This document shows, piece by piece, positions 1 through 9,347 of a stretch of 64,000 bases of DNA (within the stretch, counting starts at the first letter, position 1; every line of letters begins with the position of its first letter). This stretch comes from Cohnella phaseoli (GTDB lineage Bacteria > Bacillota > Bacilli > Paenibacillales > Paenibacillaceae): NCBI RefSeq assembly GCF_003386235.1, contig NZ_QRDZ01000002.1, positions 124,001-188,000 on the forward strand. The letters are read 5' to 3'. The notes beneath the pieces were generated by a model, which was given only the letters and a program-made list of their open reading frames with translations, searched no databases and was not told the DNA's origin. A program made the position numbers and the translations under genes.

Positions 1-695
1 TCGTAGTCGATCGTTATCGTATTTTTCGCCACCGGCTCGCCGAATTTCCTCGGATCTGTAAGGTCTTCGTAGCGGCTTAAATCCGCTCCCGCCATCTCTG
101 CGATTTGCCATCCCAAGGAGGGGACGACCTCTCCATCCGGCCCTTGGATCTTGAGCCAGGTTTGACGAATGACGCCGTCGCGGGTTACGACACGATTGAT
201 GTGTGCCAGTCGGACAAGCTCGGAAAACAACTCGTAGGGCTTTATGATTCCTTGCGCTTGGATATATTCATCGCGTCTAACCTCGGAAGTACTGAAGTTG
301 TCTCCCATAATTCCCGTTACGGGCAAAATGACGTTCGGATAAGTGGAGAGCGCCTCGGCAAAGGCCATATCGCCGTCCGGATTGTCGCTTTCCTCCCCGA
401 AAATAATATCGAATGCGATCGCCTTAGGCTCGTCCCCTTCTGGGTTTAAGTTCGCCAGAAACGGCGCGTATACCGCACGATCCCAAGGGAATCTTCCCAG
501 TTCTGCAAGCGACGCGTCGTCGATTGCGACCATGATAATGCGCTCGTCCGGCCGATGGTCGGCAGCGGTCTTCATGTCGTAATCGAACAGCAATGTATCG
601 AACTTCTGCAACACTCCCGATTGATGAATCAAAAATAAACCGAGCAGAAGAACGGCGTTGAGTGCGATCGCTATTCTTTTGATTTTCCCCTTCAA
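1..695 (-). CDS. CHASE2-domain sensor protein, N-terminal part (gene runs out of the window)
   Basis: Reading the minus strand from about 695 down to base 1 gives one open frame of about 231 residues that is still open at the window edge. It starts with a short basic stretch and one hydrophobic segment (IALNAVLLLGLFLIH), then a segment typical of CHASE2 domains: FDTLLFDYDMK, then RPDERIIMVAIDDASLAELG and FPWDRAVYAPFL. CHASE2 is an extracytoplasmic sensing domain usually joined to adenylate/guanylate cyclase, histidine kinase or Ser/Thr kinase output domains. The output domain here lies outside the window. The start is uncertain: TTG at 695 has a purine-rich GGTGGAG just upstream but very close. 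A TATAAT-like -10 lies at 738-743. The frame is missed if only ATG starts are considered. Confidence 0.7.
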   Translation of the reverse strand, partial: MKGKIKRIAIALNAVLLLGLFLIHQSGVLQKFDTLLFDYDMKTAADHRPDERIIMVAIDDASLAELGRFPWDRAVYAPFLANLNPEGDEPKAIAFDIIFGEESDNPDGDMAFAEALSTYPNVILPVTGIMGDNFSTSEVRRDEYIQAQGIIKPYELFSELVRLAHINRVVTRDGVIRQTWLKIQGPDGEVVPSLGWQIAEMAGADLSRYEDLTDPRKFGEPVAKNTITIDY

Positions 696-816
696 GCTCC
701 ACCCGCCCGCCTTTGTAAAAGATACCAATTTGCATCTATTATACATTAGGTATAAGGCTTTATGTTGGTTTTTGTCTAAAAAATGACTTTTGTGACCAGG
801 GTCATGAAAGGCATTA

Positions 817-863
817 TAAAAAGAGCTCCCCCCTAGGTCTCCAGACCCAAGAAAGAGCTCTTT
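817..863 (-). terminator. Rho-independent terminator of the ferredoxin gene
   Basis: Perfect 9-bp arms AAAGAGCTC (820-828) and GAGCTCTTT (855-863) enclose a second small stem (GGTCT 836-840 with AGACC 843-847). On the minus strand the outer stem is followed by further T residues. It lies just after the ferredoxin stop codon. Confidence 0.8.
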
Positions 864-878
864 GCGCATTTTCGTCAA

Positions 879-1250
<372 letters not shown>

Positions 1251-2531
1251 TCAATCGTCCGGGCTTTCCCGCAGGAAATCCTTCTGAAGAGATGTCCCTC
1301 TAAGCTTCTTATTGCGAATAAGCGTTGACGGATCGTCTCCGAGCATTCCGGCGGTCAGCACTGCGCCCTCGCCAAATTTGTCTCTGAGCGCGTCCATGGC
1401 GGTCATCAGCCGCTGCTTTTTCGGTTCCTCCTCATAGGTGAACAGATCGAGCTGCAGCGGCGTATCCTGCTTTGGAGACAGGCTTTGTAGCGTAATGCCA
1501 AGCAGCCTGACCGGCTTGCCCTCCTTCCAATGCGAATCCATCAGCTTGCAGGCCAGCTCGTAGACGTCATTCGCCGCTTCCGTCGGCACAGGCAGCGTAA
1601 ACGAGCGTGTGATGGTGCGCATATCCGGATCCCGGATCGTAATCTGCACGGTCTGGCATACCATCCGTTGACGACGAAGCCTCCGGGTCGTCTGATCGGC
1701 CAGATTAAGCAGCACGCGGCGATATTGATCTCGTTCGGTCAAGTCGGCCGGAAGCGTCGTCGTATGGCCTATCGATTTGGGCGCTTCATGAAGCGGCTCG
1801 ACCGGCGCGTAGTCAATGCCGTTAGCCGCATTTTTCATCCAGCTGCCGTACACGCCGAATCGATCGATGAGCATCTTCTCGTCGGCCGCGGCCAGCTCTC
1901 CGATCGTGCGGATGTTCAGCTTGAGCAGCTTATCCGCCGTTCGAGCCCCTACTCCGTACAACGCCTGACACGGCTTCCCCCACAACAGCGCAGGCATATC
2001 CCGTCTCCGCAAAATGGTGATGGCGTTGGGCTTACGCATGTCGGAGGCCATCTTGGCCAGAAGCTTGTTAGGAGCGATTCCTATGGAGCAAGGAAGCGAC
2101 AGCTCCTCCTTCACTCTCCGGGCAATCGTCTCGGCTATTTCGACTGGCGTTCCAAATTGCGAGCTGCCCGTAATGTCCAGAAAACATTCGTCGATCGATA
2201 CGGCCTCCACCAGCGGTGTGAAGCTGCCTGCGATACGCATGAAGCCGCGGCTGTATTTCCGGTATATATCAAAATCCGGAGAAATGATCAGCAGCTCAGG
2301 ACAGCAGCTTCGCGCCTGGCGAACGGTCATCCCCGTTCGCACGCCGCGCGCGCGAGCTTCGTAGGAGCTAGTGACGACGATTCCTTTGCGCAGTTCGACG
2401 CTCCCGGCGACCGCCGTCGGTTTACCTCTGTATAGGCTCGGTTCCTCAGCGGCGTGAACGGAGCAATAAAACGCGTTCATATCAATATGCAGAATAATCC
2501 GCCGCTTGCCCGCGTCTAAGCTCACATCCAT
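1251..2531 (-). CDS. dinB: DNA polymerase IV (Y-family translesion polymerase)
   Basis: A protein of about 426 residues. Y-family catalytic acidic residues are visible: Asp17 in HIDMNAF and Asp114-Glu115 in SIDECFLD. The N-terminal segment RIILHIDMNAFYCSVHAAEE is diagnostic of the palm domain; thumb and little-finger regions follow. Near the C terminus QLDLF resembles the beta-clamp binding motif. The enzyme copies past damaged template bases and is error-prone. Two starts compete: ATG at 2531, which abuts the GGAGGAG site, and GTG at 2525, which has better spacing (8 nt). The upstream open frame is not needed. The gene diverges from cimA; no LexA-type box was recognised between them. Confidence 0.93.
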   Translation of the reverse strand: MDVSLDAGKRRIILHIDMNAFYCSVHAAEEPSLYRGKPTAVAGSVELRKGIVVTSSYEARARGVRTGMTVRQARSCCPELLIISPDFDIYRKYSRGFMRIAGSFTPLVEAVSIDECFLDITGSSQFGTPVEIAETIARRVKEELSLPCSIGIAPNKLLAKMASDMRKPNAITILRRRDMPALLWGKPCQALYGVGARTADKLLKLNIRTIGELAAADEKMLIDRFGVYGSWMKNAANGIDYAPVEPLHEAPKSIGHTTTLPADLTERDQYRRVLLNLADQTTRRLRRQRMVCQTVQITIRDPDMRTITRSFTLPVPTEAANDVYELACKLMDSHWKEGKPVRLLGITLQSLSPKQDTPLQLDLFTYEEEPKKQRLMTAMDALRDKFGEGAVLTAGMLGDDPSTLIRNKKLRGTSLQKDFLRESPDD

Positions 2532-2592
2532 CTCCTCCGATCGTTTCCTAATTATACAGAGAATATGGATGGGCCCGCAATGAACCGCGCTC

Positions 2593-2621
2593 TCTACATT
2601 TAATGCCAACCGTGATATAAT
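2593..2621 (+). promoter_or_regulatory. Sigma-A promoter of cimA
   Basis: TCTACA (2593-2598), a 17-bp spacer and a perfect TATAAT (2616-2621), 44 bp upstream of the cimA start codon. The -35 matches 4 of 6 consensus bases. Confidence 0.55.
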
Positions 2622-2664
2622 AGTTTCACCTGTTTTTATTTTTAAGGAGGCTTTTCGGTAACGC

Positions 2665-4278
2665 ATGTCTACTCCACTTTGTATTTTCGATACGACCTTG
2701 CGCGACGGTACGCAAGGCGAAGGAATCAGCCTGACTGCCGAGGACAAAGTTAAAATCGCCCTGAAGCTCGACGCGCTGGGCGTTCATTATATCGAAGGCG
2801 GCAACCCGGGCAGCAACAGCAAAGATATCGAGTTTTTCCGCCGGGTCCGCGAAATGAAGCTGCAAGCAAAGTTAACGGCTTTCGGCAGCACCCGCAGGAA
2901 GAACAGCGTCTGCGAGCAGGATATTAACCTGAAGCATTTGACGGAATCGGGCGCTCGCGCGGCAACTCTGGTTGGCAAGACGTGGGATTTTCACGTTCAT
3001 ACCGCTTTGCAGACAACGCTGGATGAAAATCTGGCAATGATCTACGAATCGCTTGCTTACGTGAAGCACAGCGGAATGGAAGCGCTCTTCGACGCCGAGC
3101 ATTTTTTCGACGGCTACAAGGCTAATCCGGACTATGCTTTGTCGGCGTTGGCCAAAGCCAAAGATGCGGGCGCGGCTTGGATCATCCTGTGCGATACGAA
3201 CGGCGGTACGCTTCCGAGCGAAATCAGCGAGATCGTCTCTCGCGTCGTATCGGTTATCGACGCTCCGATCGGCATTCATACGCACAATGACTGCGAGCTG
3301 GCCGTAGCCAACACGCTAGCAGCGATTTCAGCCGGCGCTCGTCAAGTTCAAGGCACGATCAATGGTTACGGCGAACGTTGCGGCAACGCTAACCTGTGTT
3401 CGATCATGCCGACCTTGCAGCTCAAGATGGGATACTCCTGCGTTAGCGACGAGCAGCTCAAATCGCTTACCAGCGTTGCTCGCTACGTTAGCGAAATTGC
3501 CAATGTCCACATGCCGGTCAATCAGCCGTACGTTGGCAACGCAGCTTTCGCGCATAAGGGCGGAATCCATGTCTCGGCGATTATGAAGGACTCCAAAACG
3601 TACGAGCATATCGAGCCTCTGCTTGTCGGCAACAAGCAACGGGTACTCGTATCCGAGCTCGCGGGACAGAGCAACATTTTGTCCAAGGCTCAAGAAATGG
3701 GACTCGACGTCAATCCGGAAAGCATGAAGTCCCGCGAGGTAATCGACCGGATCAAGGAGCTGGAGCATCAGGGGTATCAGTTCGAGGGCGCGGATGCTTC
3801 CCTTGAATTGCTGTTGAGAGATGCGTACGGAGACGCCGTGCAGATTTTCACCGTCGATTCGTTCAAGATTACCGTCGAGAAAAGCGCCGGCGGAATGACA
3901 AGCGAAGCGATCGTAAAGATTAACGTAGCCGGAGAACAAGTATACACCGTAGCGGAGGGCAACGGGCCGGTCAACGCACTCGACAACGCGCTGCGCAAAG
4001 CGCTTGTGCAGTTTTTTCCGGGAATCCGCGATATTCATCTGTCTGACTACAAGGTGCGCGTTCTGGACGAAAAGGATGCAACGGCAGCGAAGGTTCGGGT
4101 ACTGGTCGAATCTACGAATTTCAAGGATACATGGAGCACGGTCGGCGTGTCTTCCAACGTAATCGAGGCAAGCTGGGAAGCGTTGGTCGACAGTATCCGG
4201 TATTCGTTGATCGGCATGGACAAAGGAGGCGCCATCGCTCCTGAGCTGGTGCAAACTAACGGCTTGGTTAATCATTAA
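2665..4278 (+). CDS. cimA: (R)-citramalate synthase
   Basis: A 537-residue enzyme of the isopropylmalate/citramalate synthase family. It condenses pyruvate with acetyl-CoA to (R)-citramalate, the first step of threonine-independent isoleucine synthesis. The N-terminal TIM barrel begins with IFDTTLRDGTQGEG (the divalent-metal and pyruvate site); GIHTHNDCE supplies the metal-binding HxH. The C-terminal part (about residues 390-520, IFTVDSFKITVEK onward) is the LeuA-type allosteric dimerisation domain. The length and the start signature fit the long CimA type rather than LeuA, though substrate preference is inferred. AAGGAGG lies 14 bases before the ATG, an unusually long gap. Its own promoter and terminator suggest a single-gene transcript. 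Confidence 0.9.
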   Translation: MSTPLCIFDTTLRDGTQGEGISLTAEDKVKIALKLDALGVHYIEGGNPGSNSKDIEFFRRVREMKLQAKLTAFGSTRRKNSVCEQDINLKHLTESGARAATLVGKTWDFHVHTALQTTLDENLAMIYESLAYVKHSGMEALFDAEHFFDGYKANPDYALSALAKAKDAGAAWIILCDTNGGTLPSEISEIVSRVVSVIDAPIGIHTHNDCELAVANTLAAISAGARQVQGTINGYGERCGNANLCSIMPTLQLKMGYSCVSDEQLKSLTSVARYVSEIANVHMPVNQPYVGNAAFAHKGGIHVSAIMKDSKTYEHIEPLLVGNKQRVLVSELAGQSNILSKAQEMGLDVNPESMKSREVIDRIKELEHQGYQFEGADASLELLLRDAYGDAVQIFTVDSFKITVEKSAGGMTSEAIVKINVAGEQVYTVAEGNGPVNALDNALRKALVQFFPGIRDIHLSDYKVRVLDEKDATAAKVRVLVESTNFKDTWSTVGVSSNVIEASWEALVDSIRYSLIGMDKGGAIAPELVQTNGLVNH

Positions 4279-4282
4279 AGTA

Positions 4283-4320
4283 AAATCGCCAGGGCTGCAG
4301 CAGCCTTGGCGATTTTTTTT
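4283..4320 (+). terminator. Rho-independent terminator of cimA
   Basis: AAAATCGCCAGGGCTG pairs imperfectly with CAGCCTTGGCGATTTT and is followed by a run of eight T residues ending at 4320, just after the cimA stop. Confidence 0.85.
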
Positions 4321-4322
4321 AG

Positions 4323-4512
4323 GATTCAGCAAGTTTGAGGGCGAGTGCGAAGTCATTTGGACTGAAAATCGCATGGGACGAACTAGTATCGAGAATAACA
4401 TTCTCTATTTTAAGTTCTTCCTCTTTGGACGTACGATATACAATATTTCCAGGTGCAGATTTAAAGAATTCTTTGTTTGCTTCCTCATCAGAGCATAGTT
4501 TACTCAGCAGCC
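4323..4512 (-). pseudogene. Possible 3' remnant of an unidentified gene
   Basis: On the minus strand an open frame continues past the end of the YdaT-like gene in another frame and encodes about 60 residues of credible globular composition (SDEEANKEFFKSAPGNIVY near its start, FALALKLAES at its end). The DNA is visibly more AT-rich than its neighbours. No start codon with a ribosome-binding site was found for this part, and I do not recognise the family. It may be the tail of a decayed or transferred gene, or a chance frame. Confidence 0.2.
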
Positions 4513-4514
4513 CG

Positions 4515-4712
4515 TCAGTGTCCTTTCTTGCGGATCTGCTTGTGGCGGTTTTCTCCCCATTCTTTGGCCTTGGCGGTCGCGATAGAGATCGCGCGGCTTT
4601 CGGAATAGCCTTCCTCCAGCAGTTCGTTAGCAATGTCGATCGCCTTGTTGCGGATCGGGGCCATGAAGTTTTTGAGCGAATCCGGATAGTCGTCTTTGTT
4701 CCAGGGCATCAT
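4515..4712 (-). CDS. YdaT-like small protein of unknown function
   Basis: A 65-residue basic protein beginning MMPWNKDDYPDSLKNF and containing AISIATAKAKEWG. This pattern, with the opening PWN..DYP, resembles the small YdaT-type proteins of Bacillus and Paenibacillus, whose function is not established. A good site (GGGAGGAATAA) precedes two adjacent ATG codons at 4712 and 4709, so the start may be either. The protein is soluble with no signal peptide. It sits between cimA and a DUF2306 membrane protein, both unrelated by context. Confidence 0.75.
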   Translation of the reverse strand: MMPWNKDDYPDSLKNFMAPIRNKAIDIANELLEEGYSESRAISIATAKAKEWGENRHKQIRKKGH

Positions 4713-4781
4713 TTATTCCTCCCGCAGCTTTTCTACCTTCTTTTAGACGACTTTAGCGAATTTGAATCACGGCGACACTTG

Positions 4782-5387
4782 TCAGGTTCTTTTTTTAACG
4801 ATCAACCACTCCGTGATCAGGATATTAATGACCAAACCCAGAAAGATGTTCACCTCCATCACATGGGCCAATACAACCTCTACGCCTCCGTCAGGCAAAC
4901 CTTTATTCGCTATATAAAACAAGATGCAGAGCGGCGTTACGATTCGAGCCGTCGCGGCGACCAACGTTACCGCATAGCTCCGGATCATCCAGACGCGGTG
5001 TTCCTCGAATTGCCGCCGCCTCGCATATCGGTAGCCCTTCCATCCGGTAACGATCCATAATACGACCAAAATCAGAAACGCAACCTGTCTCGTATAGCTG
5101 TCCGTATACCTCCCGACGACCAAGCCGCTCACGCTTCCAATTGTCACCATGGTCAAATAACCGCGGCCGATCCATCGGTGGATATGCGGTTTACGCTCGC
5201 GGAGACGGGGAACGAATTGCAGCCAGCCGATCGCAAGCGCGATAAAGGACGAATAAATGTGCACGAGCAATAAAGGATAATGCAGCTCGAACGAATCGCG
5301 GATCGGCACGCGGCTTAACCCGGAATTCATCGTGAGATACGGAGCCACGGCGAAGGCTGCCGCGGCAAAGATGAGTCCCGCAAGCAA
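4782..5387 (-). CDS. DUF2306-type multi-pass membrane protein
   Basis: About 201 residues with six or so hydrophobic segments. Histidines near membrane segments (HIYSSFIALAIGWLQF, HIHRWIGRGY, EEHRVWMIRSY) are the pattern seen in DUF2306 proteins, whose function is unknown. The start is unclear. TTG at 5387 lacks a ribosome-binding site, while the frame stays open upstream through basic residues (RKIRRNK) to just after GGAGG, where only an ATA codon is suitably placed. The real N terminus is therefore probably about 13 residues longer than given. Membrane location is inferred from hydrophobicity. Confidence 0.7.
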   Translation of the reverse strand: MLAGLIFAAAAFAVAPYLTMNSGLSRVPIRDSFELHYPLLLVHIYSSFIALAIGWLQFVPRLRERKPHIHRWIGRGYLTMVTIGSVSGLVVGRYTDSYTRQVAFLILVVLWIVTGWKGYRYARRRQFEEHRVWMIRSYAVTLVAATARIVTPLCILFYIANKGLPDGGVEVVLAHVMEVNIFLGLVINILITEWLIVKKRT

Positions 5388-5474
5388 GCCCCAGCCTATT
5401 TTATTTCTTCGGATTTTTCTCGTTATTCCCCAACCTCCCTCGCTTAAGCTGTTTTATCGCGCGTTATCCTCCCC

Positions 5475-6323
5475 CTACTTTCCTCCCGTGAGCTCCTGCA
5501 CCAGCAAAGTTACGATGATCTGATGTCCGGCAAGCGACGGATGAAGTCCGTCCGCCTCCATCCATAGGGCGTTGGCGGGCAGCCCGAAATCGGCTTGCGT
5601 ATCGACGACGGGATCGGATAGATTCCGCATAACGTCGCCGACAGCGGCGATATCCTCATTGTGGCAGCCGATTCCCCCCTGCCAGAAGGGCGGGAAAGCT
5701 TCAACCCTCTCGCCGTTGATCGTCGTAGGGGTGATCCATATCCAGCGCGGATTCCCTCTTGCTTGCGCCAGTCGGCGAATTTCCGCGAGGTTTCGGGAGG
5801 TTTCCCCGATACTGACTTGCGTTGGCGAAGGCTCTGGACCGAAGCGCAGAGCATCGTTGCCCCCGATCATGCAGAGCACCCAATCCGGATCGTGAGCCAT
5901 CGTGCCGTTGATCCGCCCGAGCAGCTGCGACGAAGTATGGCCGGATAGGCCTTCGTTGACCAATCGGATGCCGTCCCAAGGCCTTCTGAGCTCCAGAAGC
6001 TGCCGCAAAATTTCAAACCACGAGAGCAGATCGTCCGTCGTGCTTTCCCCTAGCCCGACAATAGTCTCCCCCTGCCTGAACGGGAGCTGATCGACCCTGT
6101 CGGCAAAAGCCGGATCCTCGAGCAGCTGCGCCGCCGCTTCTTTCGTCTGCCGCTGCAGCGAATTTTTAAGACGGAGGAATGTCTCCGTATCGGGAATGCC
6201 GTACAGAGTCGCTAACGTCTCGTCTTGAAAGCTGCGGACGAATTTCAACATTTTCTCCGGGTGCTGCATGCGAATAAGCTTGGTCCATTGTCCAAGCATT
6301 TGCTGATTGTTTTCAACCTTCAT
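5475..6323 (-). CDS. SGNH/GDSL-family hydrolase
   Basis: A 282-residue cytoplasmic protein with no signal peptide. The SGNH blocks are visible: VGLGESTTDDLL (nucleophilic Ser, block I), GGND (block III) and EADGLHPSLAGH (catalytic Asp and His, block V). An N-terminal helical region of about 85 residues precedes the hydrolase fold. Such enzymes are esterases, lipases or deacetylases; the substrate cannot be assigned. GGAGATGATCGCAG precedes the ATG. It reads in the same direction as the small membrane protein upstream (6364-6735), 40 bases away, and may be co-transcribed with it. Confidence 0.85.
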   Translation of the reverse strand: MKVENNQQMLGQWTKLIRMQHPEKMLKFVRSFQDETLATLYGIPDTETFLRLKNSLQRQTKEAAAQLLEDPAFADRVDQLPFRQGETIVGLGESTTDDLLSWFEILRQLLELRRPWDGIRLVNEGLSGHTSSQLLGRINGTMAHDPDWVLCMIGGNDALRFGPEPSPTQVSIGETSRNLAEIRRLAQARGNPRWIWITPTTINGERVEAFPPFWQGGIGCHNEDIAAVGDVMRNLSDPVVDTQADFGLPANALWMEADGLHPSLAGHQIIVTLLVQELTGGK

Positions 6324-6363
6324 CTGCGATCATCTCCGATTTCGTTTTGTGGTGCTCGCCCCC

Positions 6364-6735
6364 CTATCCGATCTCGCCGCGCGTTCCCCTCCAGGCGGTA
6401 TTCCGGACGACGATGAACGACATGGCGAACAGGATCAAGGCAATGACGGGATGGAGTACGGCAGCGGACGGCAGCGCCTGAATATTAAGAAATTGAAAAA
6501 TAACCGCTCCAAACATCCCCAGGCTTAACCAACGTTGGACCCCTCCGATTTTGGCGATGAAGGTCAGCAGGAACATCACCAGGGGCATAAAGGCAAAATA
6601 ACGAACAAATTCAGTATGCGAGCCCCAATAGACCGCGTCCGTGAAGACCGCCAGGCCTGCAATAAACGCTTGAACGACAAGGCATAATAGAAATGCGATT
6701 GCCAAAATGTTGTAGACGTACCGAGCGATTTTCAT
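6364..6735 (-). CDS. Small four-helix membrane protein (DUF6220-like)
   Basis: A 123-residue protein with four hydrophobic segments (ILAIAFLLCLVVQAFIAGL, FAFMPLVMFLLTFIA, LGMFGAVIFQFLNI, VIALILFAMSFIVV). The arrangement resembles DUF6220 proteins, which have no known role. GGAGGG lies at the right distance from the ATG. It diverges from the two-component operon at 6910. The function is unknown. Confidence 0.7.
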   Translation of the reverse strand: MKIARYVYNILAIAFLLCLVVQAFIAGLAVFTDAVYWGSHTEFVRYFAFMPLVMFLLTFIAKIGGVQRWLSLGMFGAVIFQFLNIQALPSAAVLHPVIALILFAMSFIVVRNTAWRGTRGEIG

Positions 6736-6909
6736 CTAAACCCTCCCTTCTGTGTTACAAAAATCATAACGAACGCTTCTCACGGAACACGGTGCGAAAA
6801 TGTCACAAAACAAGCAACAGACAGTTACATTTCAGTACGTCTGCCATTGGACGGAAGCTTAATGTGCTAAAATACAGGCACGAGCGCGGCATTTTCGGGA
6901 GGAGAGCCT

Positions 6910-7602
6910 ATGAGCAAGCGAACGGTATTACTTGTCGACGACGATAAAGAAATCGTGGAGCTGATGAGAGAGTTTCTGGAGGATGAGCGGTTTCACGTGA
7001 TCGAGGCGTATAACGCTGAGGAAGCCGGCAGTGCGCTGGATCGGCATTCGGTCGACTGTATTTTATTGGATGTGATGATGCCGGGACAGAGCGGTCTCGA
7101 TTTCTGCCGGCAGGTCCGCAAGACGAGCAACACCCCGATTCTGTTCCTCAGCGCGAGAGGCGAAGCGCTCGACAAGATCCGCGGCTTGAGCCTGGGAGGA
7201 GACGACTACATTGTCAAGACCGCCACTCCGGAGGAAGTCGTCGCTCGGGTTAAAGCCGTGCTCCGCCGGTACGACAACAGCGAGAAGAAATCCCCCGTCA
7301 TACTCGATTTCGGCCGCCTCGCGCTTAACGTCAACGCATACGAGGTGACGATCGACGGACAGCCTGTGCCCATGACGCCCAAAGAATTCGAAATTCTATG
7401 TCTGTTCGCGGAATACCCGCGGCAGGTTTTCACCTATGAACAATTGCTGCAGCGGTTCTGGGAGGGAATCGGAGATAAGCATTCCGTCACGGTGCACATG
7501 GGCAGAATTCGCGAGAAAATCGAGGAAAATCCGCGTAAACCCAAGTATATTACGAACGTTTGGGGTGTCGGCTACCGTTTCGAGGGGGAGCGGGCGGAAT
7601 GA
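6910..7602 (+). CDS. OmpR/PhoB-type response regulator
   Basis: 230 residues. The receiver domain (1-120) has the acidic pocket LLVDDDKE (Asp10-12), the phosphoacceptor Asp54 in LLDVMMPG and the conserved Lys in DDYIVK. The C-terminal winged-helix DNA-binding domain (about 130-228) contains MTPKEFEILCLFAEYP and KYITNVWGVGYRF. GGGAGGAGAG precedes the ATG. It overlaps the histidine kinase by ATGA, so the two are translationally coupled. Target genes are not evident; the divergent membrane protein (6364-6735) is one candidate by position. Confidence 0.93.
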   Translation: MSKRTVLLVDDDKEIVELMREFLEDERFHVIEAYNAEEAGSALDRHSVDCILLDVMMPGQSGLDFCRQVRKTSNTPILFLSARGEALDKIRGLSLGGDDYIVKTATPEEVVARVKAVLRRYDNSEKKSPVILDFGRLALNVNAYEVTIDGQPVPMTPKEFEILCLFAEYPRQVFTYEQLLQRFWEGIGDKHSVTVHMGRIREKIEENPRKPKYITNVWGVGYRFEGERAE

Positions 7603-8927
7603 AGATGAAGCTTCGCTATTGGATGCTCTTCGGCATGCTCATCGTCACCGTTGTTCCCCGGTTGGTCTATGAAGTGCCGGGACTCGTCGACCGTTATCTC
7701 CTTTATCCCTCGCAAGCGGAGCAGCGGCAGGCGGGAATGGACGGACTGGCAAAGGAAGCGAGCAAATCCGGAATGGCTCAGTGGGAAAATCCGGAGTGGC
7801 GGTCCGCCGTGGAAAAGCAAGCCTCCTCGCTCCATCTCGGCATCATCGTGAAGGACGCTTCGGGGCGAGAACGGTTTCGATTTATGCCGGAGGGCTCGAA
7901 TTACGCGGAGATCAGACAGATTGTTTTTGCGGAAAAAGGCCAGCTGCAGGGCAGTATGTTTCTCTATGGCCCGAAGCCGGGCAATGGATGGGGAGTCGCG
8001 TTGTCCATTATCGCCGCAGTCGGCGTAATCGTCTTTATCGGATTGAAAATCGGACGGGTCGTCGTCAAGCCGCTGGAAGCGGCCAGCGCAGCCGCCAGAC
8101 GAATCGCCGGCGGCGATCTGGATTTTGAGCTTCCGACATCGACCGTTGCCGAGGTGATCGACGTTCGCAACGCTTTTCACGCAATGCGCAACGAGCTCCA
8201 GGAATCGTTGATCCGGCAGTCCCGTCTGGAGGAAGAACGCCGTTTTTTTATTAGCGCGATTGCTCACGACTTAAGAACGCCGATCTTTACGCTCCGGGGG
8301 TTCCTACAGCGCATAGAGAAAAGCATGCACGGCAGTCCGCAGAAGCTTCCGCATTACTTGGAGATCTGCAGCCAAAAGGCGGAGCAGTTGAATCGCCTCG
8401 TCTCCGATCTTTCCTCCTATACCGTAACGGATTCGCTCGACCTGTCCATGCGCCGGGAACGCGTCGAATTGAATCGGCTGCTTGCAGATCTGGTGGCCGA
8501 ATACGCTCCAATCGCCAAGGAAAAGAAGATCGATCTGCGGTTCAACGCCTCTCCCGAGGCCATCGCGCTTCATGCTGACCCCCATCTGATCCACCGCGCA
8601 ATCGGGAACCTGATGGACAACGCGCTCCGGTTTACGCCAGCCAACGGCAAAGTTACGATCCACTGCTCGACCCGGGAAAATAGGGCGCTGTTCTCGATCG
8701 AAGACACGGGACCTGGGATATCGGCAAAAGAGGAGGCACGCATTTTCGAACCGTTCTATCGGAGCGACGAATCCAGAAACCCGGAATACGGAGGAACCGG
8801 GCTAGGCCTTACGATTGCGCGGCGAATTATAAGAGCCCATCATGGGGAGCTTGCGGTACAGCGGGATACGTCTGACGAAGGGGCCGTTTTTGCGGGATGG
8901 CTTCCTCTCGCTTCCGTCCTTAAGTAG
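7599..8927 (+). CDS. Sensor histidine kinase, partner of the 6910 regulator
   Basis: 442 residues from the ATG that overlaps the regulator stop. Two transmembrane segments (MLFGMLIVTVVP and VALSIIAAVGVIVFIGL) flank an extracytoplasmic sensor of about 95 residues. Then follow HAMP (AARRIAGGDLDF), the H box IAHDLRTPIFTLRGF with the phosphorylated His, the N box IGNLMDNALRF, and the G boxes EDTGPGIS and GGTGLGLTIA. All catalytic boxes are intact. The signal is unknown. The last 8 bases overlap the end of the convergent MIP18-family gene. Confidence 0.93.
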   Translation: MKMKLRYWMLFGMLIVTVVPRLVYEVPGLVDRYLLYPSQAEQRQAGMDGLAKEASKSGMAQWENPEWRSAVEKQASSLHLGIIVKDASGRERFRFMPEGSNYAEIRQIVFAEKGQLQGSMFLYGPKPGNGWGVALSIIAAVGVIVFIGLKIGRVVVKPLEAASAAARRIAGGDLDFELPTSTVAEVIDVRNAFHAMRNELQESLIRQSRLEEERRFFISAIAHDLRTPIFTLRGFLQRIEKSMHGSPQKLPHYLEICSQKAEQLNRLVSDLSSYTVTDSLDLSMRRERVELNRLLADLVAEYAPIAKEKKIDLRFNASPEAIALHADPHLIHRAIGNLMDNALRFTPANGKVTIHCSTRENRALFSIEDTGPGISAKEEARIFEPFYRSDESRNPEYGGTGLGLTIARRIIRAHHGELAVQRDTSDEGAVFAGWLPLASVLK

Positions 8928-9234
8928 CGGACATGGATCTGGACCGAATTTGTTCCCTGGCTTCGTCGTTCATTCGCGCGGGCGTCCATTTCGGCTCGAA
9001 CACCAGCTTCACTTCGGCCCGCTCTACCCCTTCTACCGCTTCGACGGCCGTTTTGACACTCGCAACGATCTGGTCCGCCAAAGGACATTCGGGAATGGTA
9101 AGCGTCATTTCGACGATAACTTCTCCGTGATCTCTTGCCTCGATGCCGTACACGAGCCCGAGGTCCACGATGTTCACACCGATTTCGGGATCGATTACTT
9201 CTTCAAGGGCTTCTGTAATCCGGTCTTCATTCAT
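8920..9234 (-). CDS. MIP18-family (DUF59) metal-sulfur cluster assembly factor
   Basis: About 104 residues. ALEEVIDPEIGVNIVDLGLVYG followed by MTLTIPECPLADQI is the core of the DUF59/SufT/PaaD family, small proteins that assist maturation of Fe-S proteins. The key conserved Cys in the ECP motif is present. The ATG at 9234 is chosen because AAAGGA lies upstream; an ATG 16 codons earlier (9282) has no ribosome-binding site. It is monocistronic and convergent with the histidine kinase. A structured element (9348-9446) lies in its upstream region. Confidence 0.88.
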   Translation of the reverse strand: MNEDRITEALEEVIDPEIGVNIVDLGLVYGIEARDHGEVIVEMTLTIPECPLADQIVASVKTAVEAVEGVERAEVKLVFEPKWTPARMNDEAREQIRSRSMSAT

Positions 9235-9347
9235 GGCCAGCACATCCTTTGCGGTTGATTTATCCAGCTTTTGCTCGGGCATAGTATGCGTCTAAAAAGA
9301 CAAAAACAATCGGAATAGAGCTCCGCAGCGGGATAGGGATGAAAAAA

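Noticed and set aside
4335-5060. 241-codon plus-strand open frame
   Set aside because: It runs through the YdaT-like and DUF2306 genes in antisense, with no ribosome-binding site and no family resemblance.
6847-6873. TTGGAC and TAAAAT before the OmpR-type regulator
   Set aside because: The spacer is only 15 bp and shifting it loses the -10 match; too weak to list as a promoter.
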